Assembly (NCBI RefSeq): GCF_900104805.1 | Contig: NZ_LT629751.1 | Location: forward strand, 4,114,501-4,178,500 | Length of the DNA stretch: 64,000 nt | Direction: 5' to 3' | Origin: Pseudomonas oryzae | Lineage (GTDB): Bacteria; Pseudomonadota; Gammaproteobacteria; Pseudomonadales; Pseudomonadaceae | Shown here: one piece after another, positions 26,368-36,443 of the stretch | Layout: every line of letters begins with the position of its first letter | Numbering within the stretch: position 1 is the first letter of the stretch | Notes under the pieces: generated by a model | Seen by the model: the letters and a program-made list of their open reading frames with translations, nothing else | The model's database searches: none | What the model was told of the DNA's origin: nothing | Made by a program: the position numbers and the translations under genes

Positions 26368-26376
26368 TGCTATAGT
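26368..26376 (+). promoter_or_regulatory. Sigma-70 extended -10 of rpoH
   Basis: TGCTATAGT is a strong extended -10 (TGn-TATAGT), ten bases past the AlgU -10 and 33 bases before the rpoH start. No convincing -35 is present. Confidence 0.5.
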
Positions 26377-26408
26377 CACACGCTGATTCGGCTACCTGGA
26401 GGATGTCC

Positions 26409-27263
<855 letters not shown>

Positions 27264-27324
27264 TCCCGCGGCGGCGGCGCATCCGGCGCCGGTCGCCCGC
27301 TGCGCGTCCTGGTCGCAGGCATGC

Positions 27325-27363
27325 AAAAAAGCCCCCGGCAGTCACCTGTCGGGGGCTTTTTCG
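27325..27363. terminator. Bidirectional terminator after rpoH
   Basis: An eleven-base stem, GCCCCCGGCAG / CTGTCGGGGGC (27331-27356, one G-U pair), is flanked by AAAAAA on the left and TTTTTT on the right. It serves rpoH and the converging hypothetical gene. Confidence 0.92.
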
Positions 27364-27394
27364 TTGGCGGGCTGCCCGCGTGGCGGGCGGCGGC

Positions 27395-27733
27395 TCAGTG
27401 GCGGACCAGCTCGAACAGGTAGTCGGGCAGTGGATCGAGGACGATCTCCTGGCCTTCGTACTCGGCCTCGAGCCGCTCGCGCGGCACTGCGCCGTGCGGG
27501 GCGCGCTGGTCGTTCAGTTGCGGACGGGCGCGGTAGTCGATCACGCAGTCGCTGGTCTCGACCCAGAAGTGCGGGTAGAGCTCCTTGTCGCCCAGTTTCA
27601 CCTTGCCCAGCATTGCCCGATAGGGAATCCGCTTTTCCGCCAGGCGGGTCACCACCAGACGGCTCAGGCCGTCGTCGGCGAGGTGGGCGGAGTCCAGATC
27701 ATCAAGCAGGTTGCTAAGCTGGGGGTCGTTCAT
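27395..27733 (-). CDS. Conserved hypothetical protein
   Basis: A 112-residue cytoplasmic protein without signal or membrane segments. It has many aromatic and charged residues, e.g. LYPHFWVETSDCVIDYRARP in the centre. Position and length fit the conserved gene between rpoH and mtgA in other Pseudomonas. I recognise no domain and no function. It is separated from mtgA by 116 bases on the same strand. Confidence 0.7.
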   Translation of the reverse strand: MNDPQLSNLLDDLDSAHLADDGLSRLVVTRLAEKRIPYRAMLGKVKLGDKELYPHFWVETSDCVIDYRARPQLNDQRAPHGAVPRERLEAEYEGQEIVLDPLPDYLFELVRH

Positions 27734-27849
27734 GGCGGTTGTCCTCGATGGACCTCGGTTGGGATGGCGCGCATCTTATACCAAAGTCTAATTCGTGTGT
27801 AGATCGGTAACGAATCTTTCGAGGTGGTAACAGTGGTGGATGGCTACGG

Positions 27850-28545
27850 TTACAACCGTTGCAGGTAGTGACTGCCGCCGAGCTGCCACATCTGCTGGCG
27901 GATCCAGCCGGCGCGGCGGCTGACGTAGGCGCCCGGCCGGCCGGCGCTCCACTCGCGTGGGTTGGGCAGCACGGCGGCGAGCAGGCTGGCCTGCTGGCGT
28001 GACAGGTAGGGTGCGCCCCTGCCGAAATGGTGGCGCGCCGCGGCTTCGGCGCCGAACACGCCATTGCCCCACTCGGCGCTGTTCAGGTACACCTCGAGGA
28101 TGCGCTGTTTCGGCCACAGGGTTTCGATCAGCAGGGTGAACCAGGCTTCCAGGCCCTTGCGCAGCCAGCTGCGTCCGGACCAGAGGAACAGGTTCTTGGC
28201 CACCTGCTGGCTGAGGGTGCTGGCGCCGCGCAGCTGGCCGCCGCGCTCGTTGTGCGCCAGGGCGGCGCGGATGGCGGCGATGTCGAAGCCCCAGTGCTCG
28301 GCGAACTTCTGGTCCTCGGCGGCGATCACCGCCACCTTGAGGTCGTCGGGCAGTTCCTCCCACGGACGCCAGCTGCGCTGCAGATCGATCGGCTCGCCGG
28401 CGAGCCAGGACTCGATCTTGCGCTCGACCATCAGCATGCTGCCCGGTGGCGGAACCCAGCGCAGGATCAGCACCAGCAGTGCGCTGGCGGCCAGGCTGTA
28501 GAGCAGGGCTCGGACGGTACGGCGAAGCAGGCGGCGGGGTGGCAT
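27850..28545 (-). CDS. mtgA: Monofunctional peptidoglycan glycosyltransferase
   Basis: A 231-residue inner-membrane enzyme that polymerises lipid II into glycan strands. It has one TM segment (residues 12-30) and a GT51 domain with the catalytic glutamate motif [14 protein letters not shown] near residue 73, [16 protein letters not shown] near 106 and [12 protein letters not shown] near 148. There is no transpeptidase domain. The longer frame reaching 29124 overlaps the cupin gene and was rejected. The start is preceded by the 8-bp inverted repeat at 28568-28591. Confidence 0.95.
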   Translation of the reverse strand: MPPRRLLRRTVRALLYSLAASALLVLILRWVPPPGSMLMVERKIESWLAGEPIDLQRSWRPWEELPDDLKVAVIAAEDQKFAEHWGFDIAAIRAALAHNERGGQLRGASTLSQQVAKNLFLWSGRSWLRKGLEAWFTLLIETLWPKQRILEVYLNSAEWGNGVFGAEAAARHHFGRGAPYLSRQQASLLAAVLPNPREWSAGRPGAYVSRRAGWIRQQMWQLGGSHYLQRL

Positions 28546-28567
28546 GGAGGCGAGAGGCGGCTGGAGG

Positions 28568-28591
28568 GGGCGACCATTATAGAGGTCGCCC
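28568..28591. repeat. Inverted repeat upstream of mtgA
   Basis: GGGCGACC (28568-28575) and GGTCGCCC (28584-28591) flank ATTATAGA. It lies 23 bases before the mtgA start, between the cupin gene and mtgA. It may be an operator over a -10-like ATTATA, or the cupin terminator; it has no U-tract. Confidence 0.4.
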
Positions 28592-28614
28592 GGCCGCAGC
28601 GGGACAGCCGTGCT

Positions 28615-28635
28615 GCCGGGCGGCGGCCGCCCGGC
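28615..28635 (-). terminator. Hairpin after cupin gene
   Basis: The eight-base stem GCCGGGCG / CGCCCGGC sits 12 bases past the cupin stop. No U-tract follows, so its terminator role is uncertain. Confidence 0.35.
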
Positions 28636-28646
28636 TGCTCGGTTAC

Positions 28647-28997
28647 TCAGTCGGCGACGAAGATGAAGTACTTGCGCACGGTCTCGACCACTTCCCAGGT
28701 ACCGCGCATGCCCGGCTCGATCATGAAGATGTCGCCGGCGCGCAGGTGGATCGGTTCCTGCCCTTCCGGGGTGATGATGCAGTAGCCCTCCTGGAAGTGG
28801 CAGTACTCCCACTTGTCGTAGCTGACCTGCCACTTGCCGGGCGTGCAGATCCAGGTGCCCATGATCTTGCGGCCGTCGGGCGAGGTGTAGGCGTTGAGGT
28901 TCACCGTGCGCGGCTCGCCCTCGATGATCTGCCACTTGGAGGCGTCGAGGACGGGAACCGGACGGGTGTCGCGCAGCAGGGTGATCGGCTGGTGCAT
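28647..28997 (-). CDS. Cupin-domain protein
   Basis: A 116-residue single-domain cupin. The beta-barrel runs from about residue 40 to the end, with a [17 protein letters not shown] segment near 63 and [20 protein letters not shown] near 84. The family resembles the cupin_3 proteins ((S)-ureidoglycine aminohydrolase-like). The usual metal histidines are not all obvious, so catalysis is uncertain. The start MHQPITLL is preceded by GGGAGCC. It is a single gene. Confidence 0.75.
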   Translation of the reverse strand: MHQPITLLRDTRPVPVLDASKWQIIEGEPRTVNLNAYTSPDGRKIMGTWICTPGKWQVSYDKWEYCHFQEGYCIITPEGQEPIHLRAGDIFMIEPGMRGTWEVVETVRKYFIFVAD

Positions 28998-29153
28998 GGA
29001 GGCTCCCTGGTGATCGGGTGGGTGGCCCACCACCATAGCGATCCACGCGCAGGCGACTTGTCTGCAATCGACATCCGCTTGTCCGTGCCGCCGGTTTGCC
29101 TGGCGCGCGGCGCGCGGCGATCATGGTGGCCCCGTCAGTCAGTGGAGTTCCCG

Positions 29154-29534
29154 ATGTCGCGTCCCTTCGTCCTGCTCGCCGCGCTGTTCGGCTTCACCGG
29201 CGTGGCCCTCGGCGCCTTCGCCGCCCACGGCCTGCGCGGCCGGCTGAGCCCCGAGTATCTGGCGGTGTTCCAGACCGGCGTGCTCTACCAGCTGGTGCAT
29301 GCCCTGGCCCTGCTCGGCGTCGGCCTGCTGGCCCTGCACTGGCGCTCGCGCCTGCTCGGCGCCGCCGGCGGGCTGTTCGCCCTCGGCATCCTGCTGTTCT
29401 CCGGCAGCCTGTACCTGCTGACCCTGAGCAGCCTGAAGCTGGGCATGGTCACGCCGCTGGGCGGCGTCTGCTTCCTCGCCGGCTGGCTGTGCCTGGCCCT
29501 GGCCGCCTGGCGTGCGCGCCCGCACGGCTGCTGA
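29154..29534 (+). CDS. DUF423 small membrane protein
   Basis: A 126-residue protein with four predicted TM segments. It shows the family pattern: [15 protein letters not shown] near residue 13, [20 protein letters not shown] near 40 and [13 protein letters not shown] near 102. DUF423 (YgdD-type) function is unknown. The longer upstream frame is antisense to the cupin gene. Confidence 0.85.
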   Translation: MSRPFVLLAALFGFTGVALGAFAAHGLRGRLSPEYLAVFQTGVLYQLVHALALLGVGLLALHWRSRLLGAAGGLFALGILLFSGSLYLLTLSSLKLGMVTPLGGVCFLAGWLCLALAAWRARPHGC

Positions 29535-29558
29535 GTGCCGTGCCATCCGGCCGGCGCC

Positions 29559-29588
29559 TTGGTCATCGGCGCCGATCGGCGCTAGAAT
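29559..29588 (+). promoter_or_regulatory. Putative thiS-thiG promoter
   Basis: TTGGTC (29559-29564), an 18-base spacer and TAGAAT (29583-29588) lie 35 bases before thiS. The resulting leader is too short for a TPP riboswitch. Confidence 0.5.
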
Positions 29589-29623
29589 GCCGGCCTTTCC
29601 CCCGATCTTGCGAGTAGCCAACC

Positions 29624-29824
29624 ATGCGCATTCAGCTCAATGGCGAAGCTGTGGAGCTGCCCGAAGGGCTGTCCGTCGCCGACCTGCTGGCCCGTCTCGA
29701 CCTGGCCGGCCGGCGCGTGGCGGTCGAACTCAACCTGGATATCGTGCCGCGCAGCCAGCACGCCGGCACCCCGCTGCGCGAGGGTGACCGCGTCGAGGTG
29801 GTGCACGCCATCGGCGGCGGTTAG
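29624..29824 (+). CDS. thiS: Sulfur carrier protein ThiS
   Basis: A 66-residue ubiquitin-like carrier ending in the required Gly-Gly (HAIGGG). Its C-terminal glycine is converted to a thiocarboxylate that delivers sulfur for the thiazole ring of thiamine. It lies 62 bases upstream of thiG, its direct partner. Confidence 0.95.
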   Translation: MRIQLNGEAVELPEGLSVADLLARLDLAGRRVAVELNLDIVPRSQHAGTPLREGDRVEVVHAIGGG

Positions 29825-29886
29825 CCGTCCGGTATCGCTGCCGCCCCTTTCCGATCCGCCCGCGCATGCCTGCAGAGGAATCCCCG

Positions 29887-30684
29887 ATGAGCCAGTCTTC
29901 CCCGATCGACAAACCGCTGGTCCTGGCCGGCCGCAGCTACAACTCGCGCCTGCTGGTCGGCACCGGCAAGTACAAGGATCTCGAAGAGACCCGCCTGGCC
30001 ATCGAGGCCTCCGGCGCCGAGATCGTCACCGTCGCCGTGCGCCGCACCAACATCGGCCAGAATCCCGGCGAGCCGAACCTGCTCGACGTGATCAGCCCGG
30101 ACCAGTACACCATCCTGCCCAACACCGCCGGCTGCTACGACGCCGAGGAAGCGGTGCGCACCTGCCGCCTGGCCCGCGAGCTGCTCGACGGCCACAAGCT
30201 GGTCAAGCTGGAAGTGCTGGCCGACCAGAAGACCCTGTTCCCCAACGTCATCGAGACCCTCAAGGCCGCCGAAGTGCTGGTCAGGGACGGTTTCGACGTG
30301 ATGGTCTACACCAGCGACGACCCGATCGTCGCCCGCCAGCTGGCCGAGATCGGCTGCATCGCGGTGATGCCGCTGGCCGGCCTGATCGGCACCGGTCTGG
30401 GCATCTGCAACCCGTACAACCTGCGCATCATCCTCGAGGAGGCCAAGGTGCCGGTACTGGTCGACGCCGGGGTGGGCACCGCCTCCGACGCCACCATCGC
30501 CATGGAGCTGGGCTGCGAGGCGGTGCTGATGAACAGCGCCATCGCCCACGCGCAGCACCCGGTGCTGATGGCCGAGGCGATGAAGCACGCCATCGTCGCC
30601 GGCCGTCTGGCGTACCTCGCCGGACGCATGCCGAAGAAACTGTACGCCAGCGCCTCGTCGCCGCTGGAAGGCCTGATCCGCTGA
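29887..30684 (+). CDS. thiG: Thiazole synthase ThiG
   Basis: A 265-residue TIM-barrel enzyme that condenses 1-deoxyxylulose 5-phosphate, dehydroglycine and ThiS thiocarboxylate into thiazole phosphate. The Schiff-base lysine is in [11 protein letters not shown] near residue 104. The phosphate-binding [10 protein letters not shown] near 193 and [11 protein letters not shown] near 216 are intact. The start [10 protein letters not shown] was chosen for its AGAGGA upstream; an ATG 21 bases earlier is possible. Confidence 0.96.
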   Translation: MSQSSPIDKPLVLAGRSYNSRLLVGTGKYKDLEETRLAIEASGAEIVTVAVRRTNIGQNPGEPNLLDVISPDQYTILPNTAGCYDAEEAVRTCRLARELLDGHKLVKLEVLADQKTLFPNVIETLKAAEVLVRDGFDVMVYTSDDPIVARQLAEIGCIAVMPLAGLIGTGLGICNPYNLRIILEEAKVPVLVDAGVGTASDATIAMELGCEAVLMNSAIAHAQHPVLMAEAMKHAIVAGRLAYLAGRMPKKLYASASSPLEGLIR

Positions 30685-30766
30685 TCGTCCGGGTGGCAGC
30701 GCTGCCGCCCATCCCCTCCGCGAGCCCTGCACGATGGCGGGGCTCGGTTGTCCTTCAGGAAGCACA

Positions 30767-31489
30767 ATGACCGACGAAATCCAACAAGCGCCGGAGACCG
30801 CCGGCGAAGCGCCGCGCCTGCGCACCATCAAGAGCTTCGTGATGCGCGCCGGGCGCATGACCGACGGCCAGCAGCGCGGCCTCGAGCAGGGCTGGCCGCA
30901 GTTCGGTCTGCAGCTGGAGGATGGCCTGCGCGACTTCGACCAGGTGTTCGGGCGCAGCGCGCCGCGCACCTTCGAGATCGGCTTCGGCATGGGCCACTCG
31001 ACCCTGGAGATGGCCGCTGCCGCGCCCGAGCAGGACTTCATCGGCGTCGAGGTGCACAAGCCGGGCGTCGGTGCCCTGCTGTCCGGTGCGCTGGCGCAGA
31101 ACCTGAGCAATATCCGCGTGTACAGCTGCGACGCGCTGGACGTGCTGCGCCAGTGCGTGGCCGACGCCAGTCTGGATCGCGTGCTGCTGTTCTTCCCCGA
31201 TCCCTGGCACAAGGCCCGCCACCACAAGCGGCGCATCGTCCAGCCGGCGTTCGCCGAGCTGATCCGCCAGAAGCTCAAGGTCGGCGGCGTGCTGCACATG
31301 GCCACCGACTGGCAGCCCTACGCCGAGCACATGCTCGAGGTGATGAGCGTCGCGCCCGGCTACCGCAACCTGGCCGCCGACGGCAGCTACGTGCCACGCC
31401 CCGAGGAGCGTCCGGTGACCAAGTTCGAGCGCCGCGGCGAGCGCCTCGGCCACGGCGTGTGGGACCTGAAGTTCCAGCGCGTCGACTGA
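30767..31489 (+). CDS. trmB: tRNA (guanine-N7)-methyltransferase
   Basis: A 240-residue SAM enzyme methylating G46 of tRNA. It has SAM motif [15 protein letters not shown] near residue 69, the catalytic [16 protein letters not shown] near 144 and the C-terminal [13 protein letters not shown]. It follows thiG by 82 bases and probably shares its transcript. A strong hairpin follows the stop. Confidence 0.95.
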   Translation: MTDEIQQAPETAGEAPRLRTIKSFVMRAGRMTDGQQRGLEQGWPQFGLQLEDGLRDFDQVFGRSAPRTFEIGFGMGHSTLEMAAAAPEQDFIGVEVHKPGVGALLSGALAQNLSNIRVYSCDALDVLRQCVADASLDRVLLFFPDPWHKARHHKRRIVQPAFAELIRQKLKVGGVLHMATDWQPYAEHMLEVMSVAPGYRNLAADGSYVPRPEERPVTKFERRGERLGHGVWDLKFQRVD

Positions 31490-31502
31490 GTCGCTGGCGC
31501 TG

Positions 31503-31540
31503 ACGACGAAGCCGGGCTTGCCCGGCTTCGTCGTTTCTGA
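31503..31540. terminator. Terminator after trmB
   Basis: A twelve-base perfect stem, GACGAAGCCGGG / CCCGGCTTCGTC (31505-31532), has loop CTTG and is followed by GTTTCTG. It may also serve the converging DUF3392 gene. Confidence 0.8.
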
Positions 31541-31559
31541 GCCGTGCGCTGCGGGGGCG

Positions 31560-31883
31560 TCAGCGCCGCTCGGCGATCACGCCAATGCCGATGAACACCA
31601 GCAGCAGCGCCGGCGCCAGGGTGTAGTTGTTGAGCTGGGCCAGGCCCTTGGCCAGCCAGGGTGTGGCGTGGACGATGAGCATGCCGTAGCCGATGGCGCA
31701 GAGCAGGATGAACAGCAGGGTGCGGAACACAAAGTTGAGACTGCCGACCTGGCGCTGCAGCCAGGCGTTGACCAGCGGGCCGAACAGCACCAGCAGCGCG
31801 GCGACCACCGCCAGGGCGATCTCGTCGAGGTGGCTGCGGCACCAGCGCGACAGGGTGGTGAACAGGTCGAGTAGCAGATCCAT
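31560..31883 (-). CDS. DUF3392 membrane protein
   Basis: A 107-residue protein with three hydrophobic helices (about residues 22-40, 50-70, 85-103), ending in ERR. It resembles DUF3392, a small inner-membrane family of unknown function found in Pseudomonas. It has AAGGAGC before its ATG. It lies 82 bases downstream of hemW on the same strand, with a hairpin in between. Confidence 0.75.
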   Translation of the reverse strand: MDLLLDLFTTLSRWCRSHLDEIALAVVAALLVLFGPLVNAWLQRQVGSLNFVFRTLLFILLCAIGYGMLIVHATPWLAKGLAQLNNYTLAPALLLVFIGIGVIAERR

Positions 31884-31934
31884 GCGGGCTCCTTGCAGGT
31901 ATGGCGATCACGGCTGGCGTCAGTCTACCTGCAC

Positions 31935-31954
31935 GTGGCAGGCAGTCCTGCCAC
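31935..31954 (-). terminator. Hairpin after hemW
   Basis: The stem GTGGCAGG / CCTGCCAC with a 4-base loop lies 12 bases past the hemW stop. There is no U-tract. Confidence 0.35.
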
Positions 31955-31965
31955 TCTGAACACGC

Positions 31966-33141
31966 TCAGGACAGAAAGTGCTGCAGCAGGTCGTTGAGAA
32001 ACAGCTGGCCACGCGCCGTCGGCCGCAGCACCTGCGCATCGCTGTCGAGCAGCCCGGCGCTGCGTGCCGCGGCGCAGGCTTCCGCGATGCTGGCCAGTGC
32101 CAGCCCGGTGCGCTGCTCGAACAGCGCGGCCGGCACGCCTGCGGTCAGGCGCAGGGCGTTCATCATGAACTCGAACGGCAGCTCGGCCGGCTCCAGCTCC
32201 CGCTCGCCGGCCTGGAAGCGCTTGGCCGGGTCGAGGTAGTCCTTGGGCAGGCGGGTCTTCCAGCTGCGGCGGATATGGCCGTTCGGGTCGCTCAGCTTGG
32301 CGTGGGCACCGGCGCCGATGCCGAGGAAGTCTCCGAAAGTCCAGTAGTTGAGGTTGTGCCGGGCGCGGCGGCCATCCCGGGCGTAGGCCGAGGTCTCGTA
32401 CTGGGCGAAGCCCTCGGTGGCGAGCAGCGCCTGGCCGGCCTCCTGGATGTCCCAGAGGATGTCGTCCTCGGGAATCTCCGGCGGCTGGCTCCAGAACACC
32501 GTGTTCGGCTCCAGGGTCAGCTGGTACCAGGACAGGTGCGTCGGTGCCAGGGCGATGGCCTGGCGCAGGTCGGCCAGGGCGCCGGCGACGTCCTGGCCCG
32601 GCAGGCCGTGCATCAGGTCGAGGTTGAAGTTGTCGAAGCCGGCCGCGCGGGCCATCTCGGCGGCGCGGATCGCCTCATCGCCGTCGTGGATGCGCCCCAG
32701 CGCCTTGAGCTGCTCGGTCTGGAAGCTCTGCACGCCGATCGACAGGCGATTGATGCCGAGGCTGCGGTAGTCGCGGAACTTGGCCTGCTCGAAGGTGCCG
32801 GGATTGGCCTCGAGGGTGATCTCGATGTCGCCGGCGAAGCCCAGGCGCCGTTCGACGCCCTGCAGCAGGCGGTCCAGGGCGCGCGCCGAGAACAGGCTGG
32901 GCGTGCCGCCGCCTAAGAAGATCGAGGTGAGCTCGCGACCGTGGGCGCTGTCCAGGTCGGCCTCGAGGTCGGCGAGCAGGGCGTCGACGTAGGCTTCCTC
33001 GGGCAGCTCGGGGCCGGCGGCATGGGAGTTGAAGTCGCAGTACGGGCACTTGCGCACGCACCACGGGATGTGGATGTACAGCGCCAGCGGCGGCAGGCGG
33101 AACAGCCCCGGCCGCGCCGGGGCGGGCGTGGCGGGGCTCAA
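31966..33141 (-). CDS. hemW: Radical SAM haem chaperone HemW
   Basis: A 391-residue protein with [13 protein letters not shown] near residue 26 (C-x3-C-x2-C cluster plus the extra cysteine region of HemW) and GGGTPSLF near 73. It is related to HemN but is now regarded as a haem-insertion chaperone rather than a coproporphyrinogen oxidase. No ATG lies near the conserved N-terminus. TTG at 33141 overlaps the rdgB stop (TTGA) and gives [19 protein letters not shown], a good fit to relatives. The frame open to 33240 runs inside rdgB. Confidence 0.9.
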   Translation of the reverse strand: MSPATPAPARPGLFRLPPLALYIHIPWCVRKCPYCDFNSHAAGPELPEEAYVDALLADLEADLDSAHGRELTSIFLGGGTPSLFSARALDRLLQGVERRLGFAGDIEITLEANPGTFEQAKFRDYRSLGINRLSIGVQSFQTEQLKALGRIHDGDEAIRAAEMARAAGFDNFNLDLMHGLPGQDVAGALADLRQAIALAPTHLSWYQLTLEPNTVFWSQPPEIPEDDILWDIQEAGQALLATEGFAQYETSAYARDGRRARHNLNYWTFGDFLGIGAGAHAKLSDPNGHIRRSWKTRLPKDYLDPAKRFQAGERELEPAELPFEFMMNALRLTAGVPAALFEQRTGLALASIAEACAAARSAGLLDSDAQVLRPTARGQLFLNDLLQHFLS

Positions 33142-33734
33142 GCGAGGCCCAGCCGCTGCTTGAGCTGGGCCATGGCGCGGGCGCGGTGGCTCAGGCGGTT
33201 CTTCTCGGTGGCCGGCAGCTCGGCGCTGGCGCAGTCGCACTCCGGCACCCAGAACAGCGGGTCGTAGCCGAAGCCGCCGGCGCCGCGCGCCTCGTGCAGG
33301 ATGCGGCCGTGCCAGAGGCCCTCGCAGAGGATCGGCAGCGGATCCTCGGCATGCCGCACCAGAGCCAGGGCGCAGACGAACTGGGCGTCGCGTTCGGCGT
33401 CCGGCACGTCCTTGAGCGCATCGAGCAGCTTGGCGTTGTTCGCCGCGTCGTCCTTGCCGCCGGCGTAGCGCGCCGAGTAGATGCCCGGCGCGCCGCCGAG
33501 GGCGTCCACGGCCAGGCCCGAGTCGTCGGCCAGCGCCGGCAGGCCGGACACGCGGGCGGCGTGGCGGGCCTTGAGGATGGCGTTCTCGACGAACGACAGG
33601 CCGGTCTCTTCCGGCTCGACAGTGCTGAACTCGGCCACCGAGCGCACGCGCACGGCGTCGCCGAGCATGGCCTGCAGTTCCTTGAGCTTGCCGGCGTTGT
33701 GGCTGGCCAGCACCAGTTCGGTCAGGGCTTTCAT
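33138..33734 (-). CDS. rdgB: dITP/XTP pyrophosphatase
   Basis: A 198-residue house-cleaning enzyme hydrolysing non-canonical purine triphosphates (ITP, dITP, XTP) to monophosphates. Family motifs [10 protein letters not shown] (residues 11-20), [20 protein letters not shown] near 69 and GFGYDPLFW near 155 are intact. It overlaps hemW by 4 bases and the DUF4426 gene by 4 bases, so all three are coupled. Confidence 0.95.
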   Translation of the reverse strand: MKALTELVLASHNAGKLKELQAMLGDAVRVRSVAEFSTVEPEETGLSFVENAILKARHAARVSGLPALADDSGLAVDALGGAPGIYSARYAGGKDDAANNAKLLDALKDVPDAERDAQFVCALALVRHAEDPLPILCEGLWHGRILHEARGAGGFGYDPLFWVPECDCASAELPATEKNRLSHRARAMAQLKQRLGLA

Positions 33735-34162
33735 TCGTCGGGGAACACTTCCTGGTTGAAGGTGAGACTGTGGGTGACGCCGCCTTCCTGCACCTTGAGG
33801 TCGAAGGTCAGCACCTCGCGCTCGGTCACCGGGAACTGCGCCAGGTGGTAGACCGCCTGCTTGTCGCCTTCACCCTCGCTGACGCGCTGGAAGGCCAGCG
33901 GCTTGCTCTGGCCGAGCAGGTTCTTCACCGTGCCGCTGACCGCGGCGGCCGGCACCGGCTTGCCGGCGCGCATCACCGCGACGTTGAGCACGCCCTGGGT
34001 CTTGCTGCGCACCAGGCCGGAGCTGGCGGCGATGTCCGGTTGCAGGAAGCTGGAGTTGAACACGTTGTAGTGCACCTCGAGGTCGCCGAAGCGTTGCAGG
34101 CGTTCGGCGGCTGCGGGCAGGGCGAGGCTCAGGGTGAGCAGGAGCAGGGCTAGGCGACGCAT
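33731..34162 (-). CDS. DUF4426 exported protein
   Basis: A 143-residue protein with a signal peptide ([19 protein letters not shown]). The mature part is beta-rich, with [21 protein letters not shown] near residue 25 and the [18 protein letters not shown] end. It resembles DUF4426, of unknown function. It lies between metW and rdgB in one operon, but nothing ties it to either pathway. Confidence 0.75.
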   Translation of the reverse strand: MRRLALLLLTLSLALPAAAERLQRFGDLEVHYNVFNSSFLQPDIAASSGLVRSKTQGVLNVAVMRAGKPVPAAAVSGTVKNLLGQSKPLAFQRVSEGEGDKQAVYHLAQFPVTEREVLTFDLKVQEGGVTHSLTFNQEVFPDE

Positions 34163-34191
34163 GGCGATGATCTCCTTGGTAGAGGCCTTGG

Positions 34192-34782
34192 TCAGCGGGT
34201 GACGCGATAGATACCGATCTCACCCAACAGATTAGGCCACCAGCGGGCGAGTGCGCGCAGGCGGTGGTCGCGGTCCACGGCCAGGCGGTCGAGCACGCGC
34301 AGCTGCTGTTCGCGGCACAGCGCCTCGAAATCGCGGAAGGTGCAGAAGTGGATGTTCGGCGTGTTGTACCAAGTGTACGGCAGGAAGTCGGAGCGCGGCA
34401 TCTCGCCGTGGCGCGCCAGGTACCAGCGGCAGCGCCAGTGGCCGAAGTTGGGGAAGGTGATGATGCAGGTCTTGCCGACCCGCAGCATGTCGCGCAGCAG
34501 GCGGTCGGGGTAGTGCACCGCCTGCAGGGTCTGGGTCATCACCACCACGTCGAAGCTGTCGTCGGCGAAGTGGTCGAGGCCCTGGTCGAGGTCCTGCTCG
34601 ATGACGTTGACGCCGCGGTCCAGGCACTGGGCGATCTTGTCCGGGTCGCGCTCCAGGCCGTAGCCGTGCACCTGCTTGTGGTCGCGGAGGAAGGCCAGCA
34701 GCTCGCCACCGCCGCAGCCGAGGTCGAGGACCCGGCTGCCGGCGGGGATCCATTCCTGAATGATTTCCAGATCGGCACGCAT
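34192..34782 (-). CDS. metW: Methionine biosynthesis protein MetW
   Basis: A 196-residue class I methyltransferase-like protein: SAM motif VLDLGCGGGELLAFL near residue 18 and MTQTLQAVHYPDRLL near 81. It is required together with MetX for homoserine acylation in Pseudomonas. It lies 15 bases downstream of metX on the same strand. Confidence 0.94.
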   Translation of the reverse strand: MRADLEIIQEWIPAGSRVLDLGCGGGELLAFLRDHKQVHGYGLERDPDKIAQCLDRGVNVIEQDLDQGLDHFADDSFDVVVMTQTLQAVHYPDRLLRDMLRVGKTCIITFPNFGHWRCRWYLARHGEMPRSDFLPYTWYNTPNIHFCTFRDFEALCREQQLRVLDRLAVDRDHRLRALARWWPNLLGEIGIYRVTR

Positions 34783-34797
34783 GTTCGACGGCAGTCC

Positions 34798-35937
34798 TTA
34801 CACGGCAATACGGTTCATGTAGCGGCCGAAGCCCTGGATGTAGCGCGGGCTCGGGATGAGGAAGGCGTCGTGGCCGTGGGCCGATTCGATCTCCAGGTAG
34901 CTGACGTTCTTCTTCGCGCCGACCAGGGCGTCGACGATCTCCCGCGAGCGCGCCGGCGAGAAGCGCCAGTCGGTGGAGAAGGAGATCACGCAGAAGTCGG
35001 CCCTGACCGGCTCGAGGGTCTTCACCAGATCGCCGGCATGGGCGGCGGCGGGGTCGAAGTAGTCCAGCGCCTTGGTCATCAGCAGATAGGTGTTGGCGTC
35101 GAAGCGCCCGGAGAACTCCTCGCCCTGGTAGCGCAGATAGCTCTCGACCTGGAATTCCACGCTGTGGAAGTCGTAGTTGAGCTGGTCGGTCTTCAGCTCG
35201 CGGCCGAATTTCTCGCCCATCGAGTCGTCGGACAGGTAGGTGATGTGGCCGACCATGCGCGCCAGCATCAGGCCGCGCTTGGGCACCACGCCCTGCTCCT
35301 GGAAGTGGCCGCCGTGGAACTCCGGATCGGTGAGGATGGCCTGGCGCGCCACCTCGTTGAAGGCGATGTTCTGCGCCGACAGCTTGGGCGCCGAGGCGAT
35401 CACCACGCAATGGCGCAGGCGCTCGGGATGGCTGATGCTCCACTGCATGGCCTGCATGCCGCCGAGGCTGCCGCCGACCACCGCGGCCCACTGCTTGATG
35501 CCGAGGGCGTCGGCCAGGCGGGCCTGACTGTGCACCCAGTCCTCCACGGTCAGCACCGGGAAGTCGGCGCCGTAGGCGCGGCCGGTTTCCGGGTTGCGGC
35601 TGCCGGGGCCGGTGGAGCCGTTGCAGCCGCCGAGGTTGTTGAGGCTGACAACGAAGAACTTGCGGGTGTCGATCGGCTTGCCCGGGCCGATGCAGCTGTC
35701 CCACCAGCCCGGCTTGCGGTCGTCAGGGCTGTGGTAGCCGGCGGCGTGGTGGTGGCCGGAGAGCGCGTGGCAGATCAGCACGGCGTTGCTGCGCTCGGCG
35801 TTGAGGGTGCCGTAGGTTTCGTAGACCAGCTCGTAGTCGGCCAGCTGGCGGCCACAGGCGAGCGGGAGGGGATCCTTGAAATGCAGGACCTGGGGACTGA
35901 CCAGGCCGACGGAATCTTCCGCGAAGACGGTGGGCAT
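34798..35937 (-). CDS. metX: Homoserine O-acyltransferase MetX
   Basis: A 379-residue alpha/beta hydrolase that acylates homoserine at the start of methionine synthesis. In Pseudomonas the product is O-succinylhomoserine despite the MetX fold. The nucleophile serine is in [12 protein letters not shown] near residue 155, and the catalytic histidine is in [10 protein letters not shown] near 352. It heads the metX-metW-DUF4426-rdgB-hemW unit. The promoter is given separately. Confidence 0.95.
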   Translation of the reverse strand: MPTVFAEDSVGLVSPQVLHFKDPLPLACGRQLADYELVYETYGTLNAERSNAVLICHALSGHHHAAGYHSPDDRKPGWWDSCIGPGKPIDTRKFFVVSLNNLGGCNGSTGPGSRNPETGRAYGADFPVLTVEDWVHSQARLADALGIKQWAAVVGGSLGGMQAMQWSISHPERLRHCVVIASAPKLSAQNIAFNEVARQAILTDPEFHGGHFQEQGVVPKRGLMLARMVGHITYLSDDSMGEKFGRELKTDQLNYDFHSVEFQVESYLRYQGEEFSGRFDANTYLLMTKALDYFDPAAAHAGDLVKTLEPVRADFCVISFSTDWRFSPARSREIVDALVGAKKNVSYLEIESAHGHDAFLIPSPRYIQGFGRYMNRIAV

Positions 35938-35967
35938 CGACCCTGCTCTCGAAAAGTGAAGTCGGCA

Positions 35968-35996
35968 AGTCTAAAGAGCGCGCCCCCGGGGGGCAA
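35968..35996 (-). promoter_or_regulatory. Putative metX promoter
   Basis: On the minus strand TTGCCC (35996-35991) and TAGACT (35973-35968) are 17 bases apart, about 30 bases upstream of the metX start. Confidence 0.5.
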
Positions 35997-36026
35997 GGGC
36001 GCGGCGGAGGCGGGTAGGCTTCGAGT

Positions 36027-36142
36027 CGTAGGGTGGGTTAGCCGCGCAGCGGCGTAACCCACCAAGGATGCCGACAGGCATCCCGATTGCCAGCCTGGCG
36101 GCCGATTGGTGGGTTACGGCCTGCGGCCTAACCCACCCTACG
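36027..36142. repeat. 116-bp GTAGGGTGGGTTA palindromic element
   Basis: The ends form a perfect 15-base inverted repeat, CGTAGGGTGGGTTAG (36027-36041) and its complement (36128-36142). Each end also pairs locally: GGTGGGTTA 36032-36040 with 36055-36063, and 36108-36116 with 36129-36137. A third small hairpin, GGATGCC/GGCATCC, lies between them. No open reading frame or clear target-site duplication is present. The right end supplies the TAG stop of the DUF167 gene. Confidence 0.8.
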
Positions 36143-36443
36143 TCGGGCGCCCGGCTTCGAGTTCGCCAGCCAGCTCCGTCGGCAGCTTCTGTGGCGCGCG
36201 GATGCGCACGCGCTTCTGCCGGTTCAGCTCGCCGCTCTCCAGCACGACCTGGCTCTTGGCCACGCCGAAGGCCTTGCCGAGGAAGGCCAGCAGGTGGGCG
36301 TTGGCCTTGCCCTCCACCGGCGGCGCGGTGAGGCGGATCTTCAGCCGCTCGCCGTGCAGCCCGGCGAACTCGTCCTTGCTCGCCTTGGGCTGCAGATGGC
36401 AGTCGAGGATCAGGTCCGCGCCGTCCCAGCGGAAGAACGCCAT
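36138..36443 (-). CDS. yggU: DUF167 (YggU-type) protein
   Basis: A 101-residue protein. The family core CHLQPKASKDEFAGLHGERLK and PPVEGKANAHLLAFLGKAFG is complete. Function is unknown. The start codon overlaps the yggT stop by one base. The last codons run into the palindromic element and the stop is its TAG, so the C-terminal residues may be recent. It is the last gene of the yggS-proC-yggT-yggU unit. Confidence 0.88.
   Translation of the reverse strand: MAFFRWDGADLILDCHLQPKASKDEFAGLHGERLKIRLTAPPVEGKANAHLLAFLGKAFGVAKSQVVLESGELNRQKRVRIRAPQKLPTELAGELEAGRPT

Noticed and set aside
29589-29623. TPP riboswitch before thiS
   Set aside because: The leader predicted from the promoter is about 30 bases, far too short, and no thi-box sequence is seen.
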